A stretch of DNA of 64,000 nt. Source: Coneutiohabitans sp964457925. Lineage in GTDB: Bacteria; Zhuqueibacterota; Zhuqueibacteria; Zhuqueibacterales; Zhuqueibacteraceae. The stretch lies in NCBI GenBank assembly GCA_964457925.1, contig CAYWGH010000017.1:70717-134716 (forward strand). Direction: 5' to 3'. Shown here one piece after another: positions 1 to 9,052 of this stretch; the first letter of the stretch is position 1, and every line of letters begins with the position of its first letter. Under the pieces are notes generated by a model. It saw nothing but the letters and a program-made list of their open reading frames with translations, did not search any database and had not been told where the DNA came from. The translations under genes were made by a program, and so were the position numbers.

Positions 1-669
1 AAACAGCAGCCGCACCGGGTGGCGTTGGCGCAATTGCTGATACGCCAGCACCAATTCATAAAACCCCTTGGAAAAAGCCACGTGCCCCATGAACAAAAGT
101 GTAAACGGCTTTTGCGCAGATGCATGCGGGCTGTAATAACCGTTTAACGGCAAACCATTATACAACACATGCAAGCGCTCCCGGGGAACCAAGCCCGCAA
201 AAAGATTTTTGAGAATTTCCGCCTGCACGATCACGGCATCCACGCGTTTCAACGCATGGCGAATCAGCCAGCAAAAATGCTTGCCGTACTGCTCATACAA
301 GCTGCGAAAGCTGCCGCCGCGATAATGCGCGATGGCGCGTTTGCTCAAAAGTTTCGCGGTGAAAATAATGACCGTGTCGCGCAGCAATCCTACTTTGCCG
401 GAGGACAGCAAAAAATAGATTTTATCCGGCCGGGTGCGCCACAACGCGCGTAAAAAATCCACATAGACTTTCAAAAAACCGATAATACCCTCGAGATCGA
501 ATATCCCTTTCCTGCCGTTTTCCGCGCGAATATTGCTGCGCACATGCGTCACCCGGATGTGTTCGCCGGTGATCGCTTCCAGCAAAAGGCTGGTCGCCAC
601 TTCCGGTCCGGCATACGGCGGCGGCGTGGGCGCGTAAATGAGAATGTGGGGTTTGAGAGACTTAGTCAT
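1..669 (-). CDS. Glycosyltransferase, GT4-like (cut by window edge)
   Basis: An open minus-strand frame starts at ATG 669 and runs off the left edge without a stop (223 codons seen). The N-terminus (HILIYAPTPPPYAGPE) is the first Rossmann strand and glycine loop of GT-B glycosyltransferases, and FTLLFMGHVAFSKGF near the visible end is the start of the second Rossmann domain, as in family 4 enzymes (LFxGxxxxxKG). It would transfer a sugar from an activated donor to the lipid-linked glycan at the cytoplasmic membrane face. It lies downstream of and co-directional with the polysaccharide operon. The donor-binding EX7E region is beyond the window, so the sugar cannot be guessed. Confidence 0.85.
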   Translation of the reverse strand, partial: MTKSLKPHILIYAPTPPPYAGPEVATSLLLEAITGEHIRVTHVRSNIRAENGRKGIFDLEGIIGFLKVYVDFLRALWRTRPDKIYFLLSSGKVGLLRDTVIIFTAKLLSKRAIAHYRGGSFRSLYEQYGKHFCWLIRHALKRVDAVIVQAEILKNLFAGLVPRERLHVLYNGLPLNGYYSPHASAQKPFTLLFMGHVAFSKGFYELVLAYQQLRQRHPVRLLF

Positions 670-860
670 TCGTGGATAACATCTAAACTTGACACCCAGG
701 ATTATGCCCGGAGCCAAACCATTTTGCTTCTTCGGAGCATCGGTGGCAGGCTGAGATTCTGAAGAGAGCGAAAGCCCGTTGGCGCTTGTGTTTCACATCA
801 GCACCAGAGTTAGTTTGACACGTATGCCCCTTGAGGGATTCGATCAAGAAGTCTAATCGC

Positions 861-2114
861 TTATCCCAAAACCTTTGTGCTGTCATGGCCGTGTCCATCA
901 ATCGGACATCCACTTTCAATGCTGCCAGGTTTTGGGTTAGATGCCAATGCGCTGATCGATGAGGCAGAAACCTGCGTTACGGCATCTCCCGGCAGGCAAC
1001 TCAAAATCGCCTGCGCGAAATTTTGCGCACTATTCTGAATGTTAACGGACTCTTTGATTTTAACCAACGACTGTTCGCCCATGCCTTGGCGCTTGGCCGG
1101 ATTCTGCGCAAGTTCCTTAATGTATTCGGCTAAATTATCAACATTGGTGGGATCGACGAGAAAGCCGTTCTTCCCATGTTCCACAACATCGCTCGCTCCG
1201 CCCGCAAATTCCGAAGCGATAATGGGCAAGCCCGCGGCTGCCGCTTCCACCATGACGAGTCCAAAAATTTCCTGCAATGAAGGAAACACAAAGACATCTG
1301 CGGCAGCATAGTGTTTTGGCAAATCATCTTTTTGCTTAAAGCCGTGAAACGTTACATGACTCAAATGAAGTCTAGCCGCCAGTTGCTCGCAGGAATCACG
1401 TTCCGGGCCGTCGCCGACAACGTCCAGGCTTATATTTTGCGCCTGGCATTTCGCCAACGCTTGCAGTAAAAACTCCAAACCTTTGCGGCGCTGTAAATGG
1501 CCAACAAACAACAGACGTGTTTGAGCATCATTAGAAGCTTGAATTTGCCGGCGGCAGACGGAAACACGCTGCTGAAAAAAATCAGTATCAACACAATTGA
1601 TTGCAATCTCGATTTTGCTTTGAGCTGCCCCTAATGCCCGCAAATACTCTCGCGCCTGGGAACCATAAGCAATGAAACCGGCAGCGTGCTGCATCAAAGG
1701 CCGCCGTAACCAGGTACGCAACCGCCGGCCGCGACGCCGAGCAGCCTCGCGCTTCGTTTCGCCGGACCAAATGAGATAAGGAATATGATGGCGCAATGCA
1801 TATCGGGCGCCCAACATGGCCATTAAATTGAATCCCCCCACCACCAGACAGTCCGCGCGCAACTCGTTCAGTTTTTTTGAGAGGCCCTGCGGTATCGCTA
1901 CAACATGTTCTTGGCTAAACGGAACAGCCGGCAAGTTCATTACCGAATGTTCAAACTCCGCCTCGGCCAGCACGTTTTCCCAATGCCGGCGATGATACGT
2001 CGGCATGGCGAATAGAACGTGCAGCCGTTGTTGCTGCGCCGCAAGCTCAACAGCAACTCGATTAAACAGCGGAATGCGATACGGCGTGGGAATGTTGGTG
2101 AGAATGACGACCAT
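861..2114 (-). CDS. Glycosyltransferase family 4 protein
   Basis: A 417-residue GT-B enzyme. The first strand reads VVILTNIPTPYRIPLFN, the second domain starts at LLFVGHLQRRKGLEFLL, and the C-terminal donor site has the GT4 EX7E arrangement (E-IFGLVMV-E). I chose ATG 2114 because the longer frame (to 2183) adds 23 residues without family similarity before the first beta strand. The gene overlaps the tail of the upstream methyltransferase by about 50 bases, which suggests translational coupling. It probably adds one sugar to the repeat unit made by this locus. The last 40 residues are Ser/Pro/Gly-rich and look like an unstructured tail. Confidence 0.88.
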   Translation of the reverse strand: MVVILTNIPTPYRIPLFNRVAVELAAQQQRLHVLFAMPTYHRRHWENVLAEAEFEHSVMNLPAVPFSQEHVVAIPQGLSKKLNELRADCLVVGGFNLMAMLGARYALRHHIPYLIWSGETKREAARRRGRRLRTWLRRPLMQHAAGFIAYGSQAREYLRALGAAQSKIEIAINCVDTDFFQQRVSVCRRQIQASNDAQTRLLFVGHLQRRKGLEFLLQALAKCQAQNISLDVVGDGPERDSCEQLAARLHLSHVTFHGFKQKDDLPKHYAAADVFVFPSLQEIFGLVMVEAAAAGLPIIASEFAGGASDVVEHGKNGFLVDPTNVDNLAEYIKELAQNPAKRQGMGEQSLVKIKESVNIQNSAQNFAQAILSCLPGDAVTQVSASSISALASNPKPGSIESGCPIDGHGHDSTKVLG

Positions 2115-2898
2115 TGGTGGCTGGTTTAAAGCAAAAGTAGAGTTCTTCGTCGTTGCCGCCGCAGCGCTGCAATTCTTCCGCATTCGTCCAAGGGTTTACC
2201 GGCTTCACCGTAAAACCTGCGGCGTGCAAACGCTCGCGATAATCCTTGCCGTAACGGCGGACATGATCGCTTTCTGCGGGATTGGGAGCGTCGTACTCAA
2301 TCGTTTGAGCCAACTTGTGATCCATGGGCACTTGCAGCAAGGCCTGTCCGTTGTCGCGCAGCACGCGATGCAATTCACGCATGGCTTGTCCATCTTCCTT
2401 CACATGTTCCAACACGTGCGAGCACAGCACAAAATCGAATGATTGGTCGGCAAAGGCCAGCCAAACCAAATCGGTTTTGACTTTGGCAGTGCGGTACTCG
2501 AGATCGGCCGGCACATAGAAACGATTGGGCAGATGCGCAAACAATCGCTCGGAATACTCGGTGCCGGCCACTTCCAAAATGCGCATCGGTTTGCCGGAGG
2601 CCGGCAGCCAGCGTTGCAAGGCTGCGGCATATGTGCGATAGCGTTTGTCGCTTGAACATTTGGGACAGGTATGACCTGAAATGATTTTCCAGTCCGTTCC
2701 CAGCTTGGGAAGAAGATGCGCCCCGCGCCAGCCGCAGAGCGGACAACGCTTGCGTGCCGGGCGTAACAACAAAACCACATGAGGCAGCACCAGAAAAAAA
2801 TTCAATAGGGCGCGCCCCGCTTCACGGATTTCTGCTTTTAGCATCTGCGAAACCGCACGGCGCAAATATTTGAGCGCCAACATCAGAACGTATATCAT
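2062..2898 (-). CDS. SAM-dependent class I methyltransferase with Cys-pair N-terminus
   Basis: A 278-residue protein. A CPLCGW...CPKCSSD double-Cys N-terminal segment looks like a small zinc-binding lead-in. It is followed by a Methyltransf_11-type Rossmann core: motif I ILEVAGTEYSE, the acidic end of strand 2 at ADLEY, and the post-motif FDFVLCSHVLEHV followed by LHRVLRDNGQALLQVP. These features mark a small-molecule or sugar O/N/C-methyltransferase, not a DNA or rRNA enzyme. It starts three bases after the asnB stop, so it is in the same transcript. The substrate cannot be read from sequence; a glycan or nucleotide sugar is inferred from context. Confidence 0.85.
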   Translation of the reverse strand: MIYVLMLALKYLRRAVSQMLKAEIREAGRALLNFFLVLPHVVLLLRPARKRCPLCGWRGAHLLPKLGTDWKIISGHTCPKCSSDKRYRTYAAALQRWLPASGKPMRILEVAGTEYSERLFAHLPNRFYVPADLEYRTAKVKTDLVWLAFADQSFDFVLCSHVLEHVKEDGQAMRELHRVLRDNGQALLQVPMDHKLAQTIEYDAPNPAESDHVRRYGKDYRERLHAAGFTVKPVNPWTNAEELQRCGGNDEELYFCFKPATNGRHSHQHSHAVSHSAV

Positions 2899-2901
2899 GC
2901 T

Positions 2902-4791
2902 TCAGTTAAACCAACGTTCATACCATGTTGCCAGCGTATACAAATTCCAGCTTAGAAGGCTCTGCTCCTCCGTTTCATACAAGCGTGTGCGCATCTCATT
3001 CAAAAAGCCCGAACTCAACACGCCCCAATCGGATTGCAGGCGGGGCAGCACCGTGAAAATTTTGTCGTGCATCATGCCGCCGGCCCATTCCCGTATCGGC
3101 ACGCAAAAGCCTTGTTTTTTGCGGTACAGGAAATCCTCCGGCACTGTGCCGGCGAGCGCTTGTTTGAGAATGTATTTTTTCTCGCCGTTTTTGTATTTGA
3201 GCTGCTGCGGCATTTGCAGGGCAAACTCCACCAGATGGTGATCAAGAAACGGCACGCGAATCTCAATGGAATTCGCCATGCCCATGCGATCGGCGCGATA
3301 CAAAAAAACATGCTCGACTTCCGAGCGCAGGCCCCAATACGACAGCCATTCGCAATAATCCGTGCTGCGGCGTTCGGCCTCAAACATTTTGCGCCCGTCT
3401 TCAACTGCGCGATAAACCTCCGCCTTGCCGTTCAAGATTTCTTGAAATGCCGGCGTGCCTTTGAGCGCGCCGGTCGCGCCGATGTAAAGCTCGATTTCGC
3501 GGGAAGCGCGCGCCAGCATGTCCCCGGCAGCGCCGTTCACGCCCATGCGTTGGCCCGCCTGCGCCACCGCTGTCTTGATGAACCGCGGCAGGCCATTGAA
3601 TCCGCGCCAATAGGGGTGCAGCCGCAGATACTGCATGTATTTGTTGTAGCCGCAAAACAACTCATCGCTGCCGTCGCCGTTGAGAATCACAATTGCGCCG
3701 TTGCGCCGCGCCAGTTGCGAAACAAAATATATCGGAATGGTGGTGGCATCTGCGACCGGCTCATCAAGATAAAATGCCAGCTCCGGCAGCACCTCCAAGA
3801 GATGGCGCGGCGTAATCTCGATCTCATGATGCTCGGTTTTGAAATACTGGGCGGCCGCACGGGCGTGACTGCGTTCGTCATAGGCTTCCTGCCCTTGAAA
3901 ACCGGCGGTGAATGTGTGCACCTTGCTTCCATGCACGCGTGACATTAACGCAACATTTGCCGTGGAGTCTACTCCGCCGCTCAAAAACACCCCCACTGGA
4001 ACATCGCTGCGCATGCGCAGCCGCACCGATTCCTGCAGCAGATTAAACAGAGTCTCGCGATATTCATTCTCATTTGACGCGGGCGCCAGCGGGAAACGCC
4101 TCTGATAAGGCGACCAATAACGCTGCATCAGGGTTTCACCGGAATTCTTGATCAACATATAATGCGCGGCCGGCAATTTCATAATGCCGCGAAACATGGT
4201 TTTGGGGGTATAGACTTTACCAAAGGCCAGATACTCACGCAGCGCTTGCGGATCAAGCTGCTTCTCGACTCCCGGCATTGCCAAAAGCGATTTGATTTCC
4301 GAAGCGAACAAGAACGTATCGCCGTTCGTCGTGTGATACAACGGCTTGATGCCGACGCGATCGCGCGCAAGTAGAAGTTGCTGCCGGCGGCAATCATAAA
4401 GGGCGAACGCAAACATGCCGCGCAAGCGGGAAATAATATCGACGCCGTACTCTTCGTAGCCATGTATGATGACTTCGGTATCCGTATGCGACCGAAAACG
4501 ATGCCCGCGCGCTTGAAGCTCGGCGCACAGCTCCGGATAGTTGTAGACTTCGCCATTATAAACCAGCCAGATGGTTTCGTCTTCGTTGCACATCGGTTGG
4601 TGCCCGGCGGGGGAAAGATCAATGATGCTCAACCGGCGATGGCCGAGCGCGCAGGTGCCTTGCGGAACGGCCCAAAGCCCGCAATCATCCGGTCCGCGAT
4701 GCAGCAACAAGTCGCGGGCGCGCTCCAAATCATGTTCAGTCGCACTCACAGAGTTTTTTCGAGGCGCCATCGCTCCGACTATGCCGCACAT
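2902..4791 (-). CDS. asnB: Asparagine synthase (glutamine-hydrolysing) family
   Basis: A 629-residue two-domain amidotransferase. The N-terminus MCGIVG puts the catalytic Cys2 of the class II (Ntn) glutaminase domain in place, with RGPDD and YNGEVYN motifs following. The C-terminal ATP-pyrophosphatase domain has the PP-loop SGGVDS at residues 271-276. Length and order match AsnB. The family makes Asn from Asp using Gln and ATP, but copies embedded in capsule and exopolysaccharide loci are often thought to amidate glycan uronates or related precursors, and that is my inference here. Its ATG lies inside the last codons of the upstream methyltransferase (13-base overlap). Confidence 0.92.
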   Translation of the reverse strand: MCGIVGAMAPRKNSVSATEHDLERARDLLLHRGPDDCGLWAVPQGTCALGHRRLSIIDLSPAGHQPMCNEDETIWLVYNGEVYNYPELCAELQARGHRFRSHTDTEVIIHGYEEYGVDIISRLRGMFAFALYDCRRQQLLLARDRVGIKPLYHTTNGDTFLFASEIKSLLAMPGVEKQLDPQALREYLAFGKVYTPKTMFRGIMKLPAAHYMLIKNSGETLMQRYWSPYQRRFPLAPASNENEYRETLFNLLQESVRLRMRSDVPVGVFLSGGVDSTANVALMSRVHGSKVHTFTAGFQGQEAYDERSHARAAAQYFKTEHHEIEITPRHLLEVLPELAFYLDEPVADATTIPIYFVSQLARRNGAIVILNGDGSDELFCGYNKYMQYLRLHPYWRGFNGLPRFIKTAVAQAGQRMGVNGAAGDMLARASREIELYIGATGALKGTPAFQEILNGKAEVYRAVEDGRKMFEAERRSTDYCEWLSYWGLRSEVEHVFLYRADRMGMANSIEIRVPFLDHHLVEFALQMPQQLKYKNGEKKYILKQALAGTVPEDFLYRKKQGFCVPIREWAGGMMHDKIFTVLPRLQSDWGVLSSGFLNEMRTRLYETEEQSLLSWNLYTLATWYERWFN

Positions 4792-5633
4792 GCTTCTGGA
4801 TCTTTGCTTAAGGTCGTAATGTAGCCCACTGTGGTATAACTCAGTTTCCGATAAAGTTTTTTTCCAAAAGTTTCTTTAGTGCTTCGATTTATGTGTCGCC
4901 AATACATGAGATAAAGCAACTGCGGTAACACAATAGTTAAAAAAACGAGAGGGTTATATGGATGATACAAACTTACATGCAATAAGCGTGACAACGCCTG
5001 CCAAAACTTGGTAAAAGGATATTGCAGGCTTAACAAAACTACGGCAAAATAGTCGCCTTTGGAGTGAATAGAATTCACGGTTAATGCCGCGCGGGCAGAC
5101 ATTGAATGTAATGCGGAAGGAGTATAGCGGAAAAAATCGTAAGGCATTTCGTGCAGAGGTACCAGAAAAGGGGTCGTCAAAAAGACGCGCCCACCAGTTT
5201 TCAAAACACGACGAAATTCTTTAAGAACAGCAACCGGCTCTGGCACATGCTCAAGCACTTCGGTACAAATAATGCAATCAAAGGTCTCATTTTGAAAGGG
5301 CAATTCACCGCAGGAAGCAATCAAATCAATAGAAGCAATATTATGTTCGGAATGAAAGGTGTCGAAGCTAACACAAGAGGAAAAATATCTCTCATAAAGA
5401 ATGGCGTAAGGTCTTGTGCCGGCTCCCGCATCAAGAACACATAGCGCTGATTGTTCCGGAAAATTTATTTTCAGGAACCTGATTAATTCGTTCAGGATGA
5501 TTTCATTCGTCAAAATACTCCCGAGCTTCTTGCCGCGATCGATATAAAACTTGCCACGCCTATTCCGAACAAAGCCGTCATAAGGTTTTCGAGGTTTTGA
5601 AATCTTGTCGCGATTTAATTCCGAGAACAGCAT
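4779..5633 (-). CDS. SAM-dependent class I methyltransferase
   Basis: About 284 residues. Motif I is VLDAGAGTRPY, strand 2 ends at FDTF, and the catalytic-side strand is FDCIICTEVLEHV followed by FRRVLKTGGRVFLTTPF, typical of Methyltransf_11/UbiE-type enzymes. The tail after residue 200 contains hydrophobic stretches (VFLTIVLPQLLYLMYW) that could dock on the membrane, as expected for an enzyme acting on a lipid-linked glycan. The start is ATG 5633; a GTG one codon earlier is also possible. It overlaps asnB by 13 bases. Substrate unknown. Confidence 0.85.
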   Translation of the reverse strand: MLFSELNRDKISKPRKPYDGFVRNRRGKFYIDRGKKLGSILTNEIILNELIRFLKINFPEQSALCVLDAGAGTRPYAILYERYFSSCVSFDTFHSEHNIASIDLIASCGELPFQNETFDCIICTEVLEHVPEPVAVLKEFRRVLKTGGRVFLTTPFLVPLHEMPYDFFRYTPSALHSMSARAALTVNSIHSKGDYFAVVLLSLQYPFTKFWQALSRLLHVSLYHPYNPLVFLTIVLPQLLYLMYWRHINRSTKETFGKKLYRKLSYTTVGYITTLSKDPEACAA

Positions 5634-5683
5634 CACTCAAACTTTCCATCGAAATCAGATAATACAACCAAAAGACATGCAAC

Positions 5684-6790
5684 CTATGAACGTATCCCTT
5701 TAATCGCTAAATCCGTCGATCCGCGCCACCAATGCGTCTTATCCCAGTTTGTTCGGCGTACAACTTCAGTATGCTTGGTTTCTATAAACCATCTCTTGAC
5801 TTCCTCTTCCGTATGCTCTCGTGCATAAATCGGCGTATACTTGTCGCGCATGCTCACCAAAAATTGACTTAGCGTTTTGTATTGTACCTTTTCCATACCA
5901 AGATGCCGCTTTACAAATCGCACGGACAAATGGATAAACGTCATAACATAAACCATAGCGGTCTGAGGGGTTTTGGGCAAGCGTGAAATAATTGTCCTGG
6001 CACTACGGATAAAAACAAATCGAAACCGGTTCCACCCCTTCTTTTTACCATAAAGCCAGACATAAAGCATGCCTCCGGGTTTGGTCAATTTTGCAATCGC
6101 ATCAAATGCCTTGCGGGTGTCGTAAGTATGGTGTAGAACACCATGCGAATAGGTCAAATCTGCAATCGCGGGAGCCAACGGAGGCGCCAACACGGAGGTT
6201 TGCACAAAATGGCATAAATTCGATTGATTCAACTGGAATGCTTTATTGACAATAAAGGCCATATCCAGTGCAATGATCTCAATTTGAAAGCGTTTCGACA
6301 GATTCATAGATAGAATACCAGATCCGCAGCCCGCATCTATCATCACCTTACCCGTGATTTCTTTCGGCGAGGCAATGCCGACTTCCTCACAAAAAGTGTC
6401 GATGCGCTGGTCAACGGTCCACAACCAGATAGTCTGATCGTCGTAATTCAGTTCCTCCCATTCCTGAGAAAACGAAGCTTGCACCTTCTTTTCGTCTTGA
6501 TTGGCCTTGGCTTTTTCGGTCGAAATGTCCTTGTGCAAAATCGGAAAGTCTTTTTCTGCTCCTTGATACATTCGTGGAATACCGCCGCTAATAGGGTAAG
6601 CCACACCGCAGCGGCAGCTCAGCACGCCGCTGACGATTTCACTGGTATACTCGGAAATATTTCTACCGGTTTGCAGAATTACAGTTTTCTCATCTGCTGT
6701 CAAAATAACATTATGTTGCTCGAGAGCTTCGAGCTCCAGTGTGCCAGCGCAACTCGTGCACCTAAGATACTTCAACAAGACTGGTTTCAT
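5684..6790 (-). CDS. Methyltransferase with Trm112-like zinc-ribbon N-terminus
   Basis: A 368-residue protein. Residues 1-75 carry CTSC and CRC pairs around a beta-rich segment ending in YPISGGIPRMY, a Trm112/YbaR-like zinc ribbon that often precedes methyltransferases in polysaccharide loci. The core from about 130 has motif I MIDAGCGSGILS and LTYSHGVLHHTYDTRKAF, then LTKPGGMLYVWLYG. Its ATG overlaps the stop of the upstream glycosyltransferase as ATGA, so translation is coupled. The long C-terminal arm with basic and hydrophobic helices is typical of this subgroup. The target molecule is not identifiable. Confidence 0.85.
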   Translation of the reverse strand: MKPVLLKYLRCTSCAGTLELEALEQHNVILTADEKTVILQTGRNISEYTSEIVSGVLSCRCGVAYPISGGIPRMYQGAEKDFPILHKDISTEKAKANQDEKKVQASFSQEWEELNYDDQTIWLWTVDQRIDTFCEEVGIASPKEITGKVMIDAGCGSGILSMNLSKRFQIEIIALDMAFIVNKAFQLNQSNLCHFVQTSVLAPPLAPAIADLTYSHGVLHHTYDTRKAFDAIAKLTKPGGMLYVWLYGKKKGWNRFRFVFIRSARTIISRLPKTPQTAMVYVMTFIHLSVRFVKRHLGMEKVQYKTLSQFLVSMRDKYTPIYAREHTEEEVKRWFIETKHTEVVRRTNWDKTHWWRGSTDLAIKGIRS

Positions 6791-7914
6791 TTCATTTGCA
6801 CCTTGCTAGAGAAAAATATCGAGTCATATAACTGATCGTAAGCCGCGATCATGGCGGTTGTGGTGTAGCGTTGTGTCACATACCTCTGCGCTTGCCTTCC
6901 CATTTCAGTCCGCCGTCCGGGGTTCTCGATAAAATTTTGAAGTCGCTCAGCTAACTCACCTACGGAAGCGACGACAAAACCGTTGACGCCGTCTTGCACA
7001 TGCTCGAGCAAGCCTCCGCCATCTTCAAAAACAATCGCCGGAATGGCTTGGGACATTGCTTCAACCACAGCATTGCCAAAGGACTCCAGCCCAACCGAGG
7101 GTAAAACAAAAACGTCGATTAAGCTAAGATAGTCTCCGACTCTTTCCTTTAACCCTGTGAAGATTGTCCGAGATGAAATTCCTAGCCGTTTTGCAAGCTT
7201 TTCAAGGCCACTTTTAGCAGGACCATCGCCAATGATCAACAAATAAAATGATCGCGACCGCAATTGCGAACACGCTCGCAATAACAAGTCTATGCGTTTC
7301 CAATCACGCAATTGCGCCGAAGTTCCAATGACTACCTCATTCTGTAATGACAACTGTAACTCACGCGTGACCTCGCGACGAGACCGTCTAGGCGTCAATA
7401 ACGAAAAATCAATGCCATTATAAGTCGTATGCCAAATCTGTCCATTTGTATTGAATAATTTTTTGCCGCACTCTGAGGCATGCTGTGTATTGCCGGAAAG
7501 ACCGTGAAAAGAGCGACGTAAAAACTGGCCGGCAATAAGATAGCGTAACCTTCGTTTGCCCTGATAATCAATAATTCCTCCACGATGTGTATAAATCCGC
7601 ATGGCATGCGGGCTAAAAATACTTGCAAGCATCGAGGTAATTTCAGCCGAATGAAAATGGTGAATCGGATAACGCTCGAATATCTTTTTAAGCCTCCACG
7701 CTCGATGGATGTGCTTATCTGAAGCCAATTCTAGATTAATGACTTCGCACCCAAGTTGCCGTGCTTCCTGCGCATAGAATCCCGAATCTTGTGCAAAAGC
7801 CAGAACCGGCGAATATCTCGACAATTGAACTTGGGAACGCACCAGTTGAAAAACCGCACGCGTCGCTCCTCCGATATTGCCAGACCACAATATGTGCAAA
7901 ACTTGGGGCTTCAT
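6787..7914 (-). CDS. Glycosyltransferase family 4 protein
   Basis: A 375-residue GT-B enzyme: VLHILWSGNIGGATRAV (N-terminal strand and loop), VVIGTSAQLRDWKRIDLLLRA (start of the second domain) and the EX7E donor motif E-SFGNAVV-E followed by AIPAIVFEDGG. I chose ATG 7914 because it shares one base with the upstream stop (TAATG), a classic coupling junction; the longer frame to 7962 adds 16 residues with no family similarity. It probably acts at the cytoplasmic membrane face in assembling the glycan repeat. The sugar specificity cannot be read. Confidence 0.88.
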   Translation of the reverse strand: MKPQVLHILWSGNIGGATRAVFQLVRSQVQLSRYSPVLAFAQDSGFYAQEARQLGCEVINLELASDKHIHRAWRLKKIFERYPIHHFHSAEITSMLASIFSPHAMRIYTHRGGIIDYQGKRRLRYLIAGQFLRRSFHGLSGNTQHASECGKKLFNTNGQIWHTTYNGIDFSLLTPRRSRREVTRELQLSLQNEVVIGTSAQLRDWKRIDLLLRACSQLRSRSFYLLIIGDGPAKSGLEKLAKRLGISSRTIFTGLKERVGDYLSLIDVFVLPSVGLESFGNAVVEAMSQAIPAIVFEDGGGLLEHVQDGVNGFVVASVGELAERLQNFIENPGRRTEMGRQAQRYVTQRYTTTAMIAAYDQLYDSIFFSSKVQMK

Positions 7915-9005
7915 TACTTTCTTCGAACAACTACGCTCATAATGTGAGTCGAAGTCAACCAATAGGAATTCAACAGCGGCAACTCATTAACAAAATCATC
8001 AACCCAAACAATAAATTTTGTCCAAAACAAACTTTTGACTTTTTGCTTTGCCAGGAGTCGCGCCAGAGCGTATCGTATGATGGACATGCGCTCTTTCAGC
8101 GAAATGATGTCAGAGCCATTTCTGAGATAAGCTAATGCCGTGTGCTTGTCGATAGACTCATTCATTGGTGACGTTTTTTTATCTGGCTCAAGCCAGGTTT
8201 TTATTCGACGGGCCAAGCGATTAGGCTTGCGACGGTCTCGCACAACTTCCGTAAAGCCCAACATGCCATTAGGCTTGAGGTATGAAAGTAATCTAGGCAA
8301 AGCATTTTCTTGCTGGGCTTGATGATGAAGCGCACCTTTAATGAAGATTATATCAAAAATCTCGTTCTCAAAATTTAAGTCGTCGCTATCGACTTGTATA
8401 AATTGTCCGCCCGGAATAGTTTTTGTCCCACACATCAACCCCCAATAAGAAATTTCTGTACCGACAAAAACATAGCGATTTTGCTCTGGCGAAAAAACGC
8501 TTGGAAACGCGGCAAAATGTCCCCCAGCAATTTCTAAGATGCGCGCCTCCGGCTTCACGCACGAGCGCATGTGATTTAAGACATCGCGGACGGCGGTATA
8601 CCAATGATCTCCATAACGTGTTTGAAGATGACTGTCCTGCTGATAAATCGCGTGATACATTTTTTCATAAAACGCGAGTTCTTGCATCTTTTCGTCCATC
8701 CGCCCGATTTGCATTCTTTTAGCATAATCGCGGCATGCCTGTTCATATTCAGGGTGCTTCTCGACAAGCCATGCAAGCAAATTCCTAATAAGTATGCACT
8801 CCTGGTGAACATGTATACGCTCCGGGGGCAACAACACCAAAATGCCATTAATAATCGGAAACAGAGACATCCTCTGCTCACAATTCATGCATACAACCGC
8901 ACCAGTTTTAATGAAACCGCATGAGTGCTCTTTGGTTACGATTGTTTTTTTTCGATCCTTATTTATACCAGGAAACAGAATGAGTTTGATCAATTCTGGT
9001 GTCAT
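7914..9005 (-). CDS. Methyltransferase with degenerate zinc-ribbon N-terminus
   Basis: 363 residues. The first 60 resemble the Trm112-type lead-in (CMNCEQRMSLFPIINGILVLLP) with one Cys pair retained, so metal binding may be partial. The core has motif I ILEIAGGHFAAFPS, strand 2 FVGTEISYWG, DIIFIKGALHHQ, then LKPNGMLGFTEVVRD. It belongs to the same broad group as the neighbouring enzyme at 5684 but is diverged. It ends in the TAATG junction with the downstream glycosyltransferase, so the two are co-translated. Substrate unknown, presumably a sugar in the pathway. Confidence 0.82.
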   Translation of the reverse strand: MTPELIKLILFPGINKDRKKTIVTKEHSCGFIKTGAVVCMNCEQRMSLFPIINGILVLLPPERIHVHQECILIRNLLAWLVEKHPEYEQACRDYAKRMQIGRMDEKMQELAFYEKMYHAIYQQDSHLQTRYGDHWYTAVRDVLNHMRSCVKPEARILEIAGGHFAAFPSVFSPEQNRYVFVGTEISYWGLMCGTKTIPGGQFIQVDSDDLNFENEIFDIIFIKGALHHQAQQENALPRLLSYLKPNGMLGFTEVVRDRRKPNRLARRIKTWLEPDKKTSPMNESIDKHTALAYLRNGSDIISLKERMSIIRYALARLLAKQKVKSLFWTKFIVWVDDFVNELPLLNSYWLTSTHIMSVVVRRK

Positions 9006-9052
9006 GATCTTATCAAGCTTCTTGTTCGAATAATGGTTTGAAATTTACATTA

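Noticed and set aside
683..919. A 78-codon minus frame between the two first glycosyltransferase genes
   Set aside because: It overlaps the end of the upstream gene in another frame and resembles nothing I recognise.
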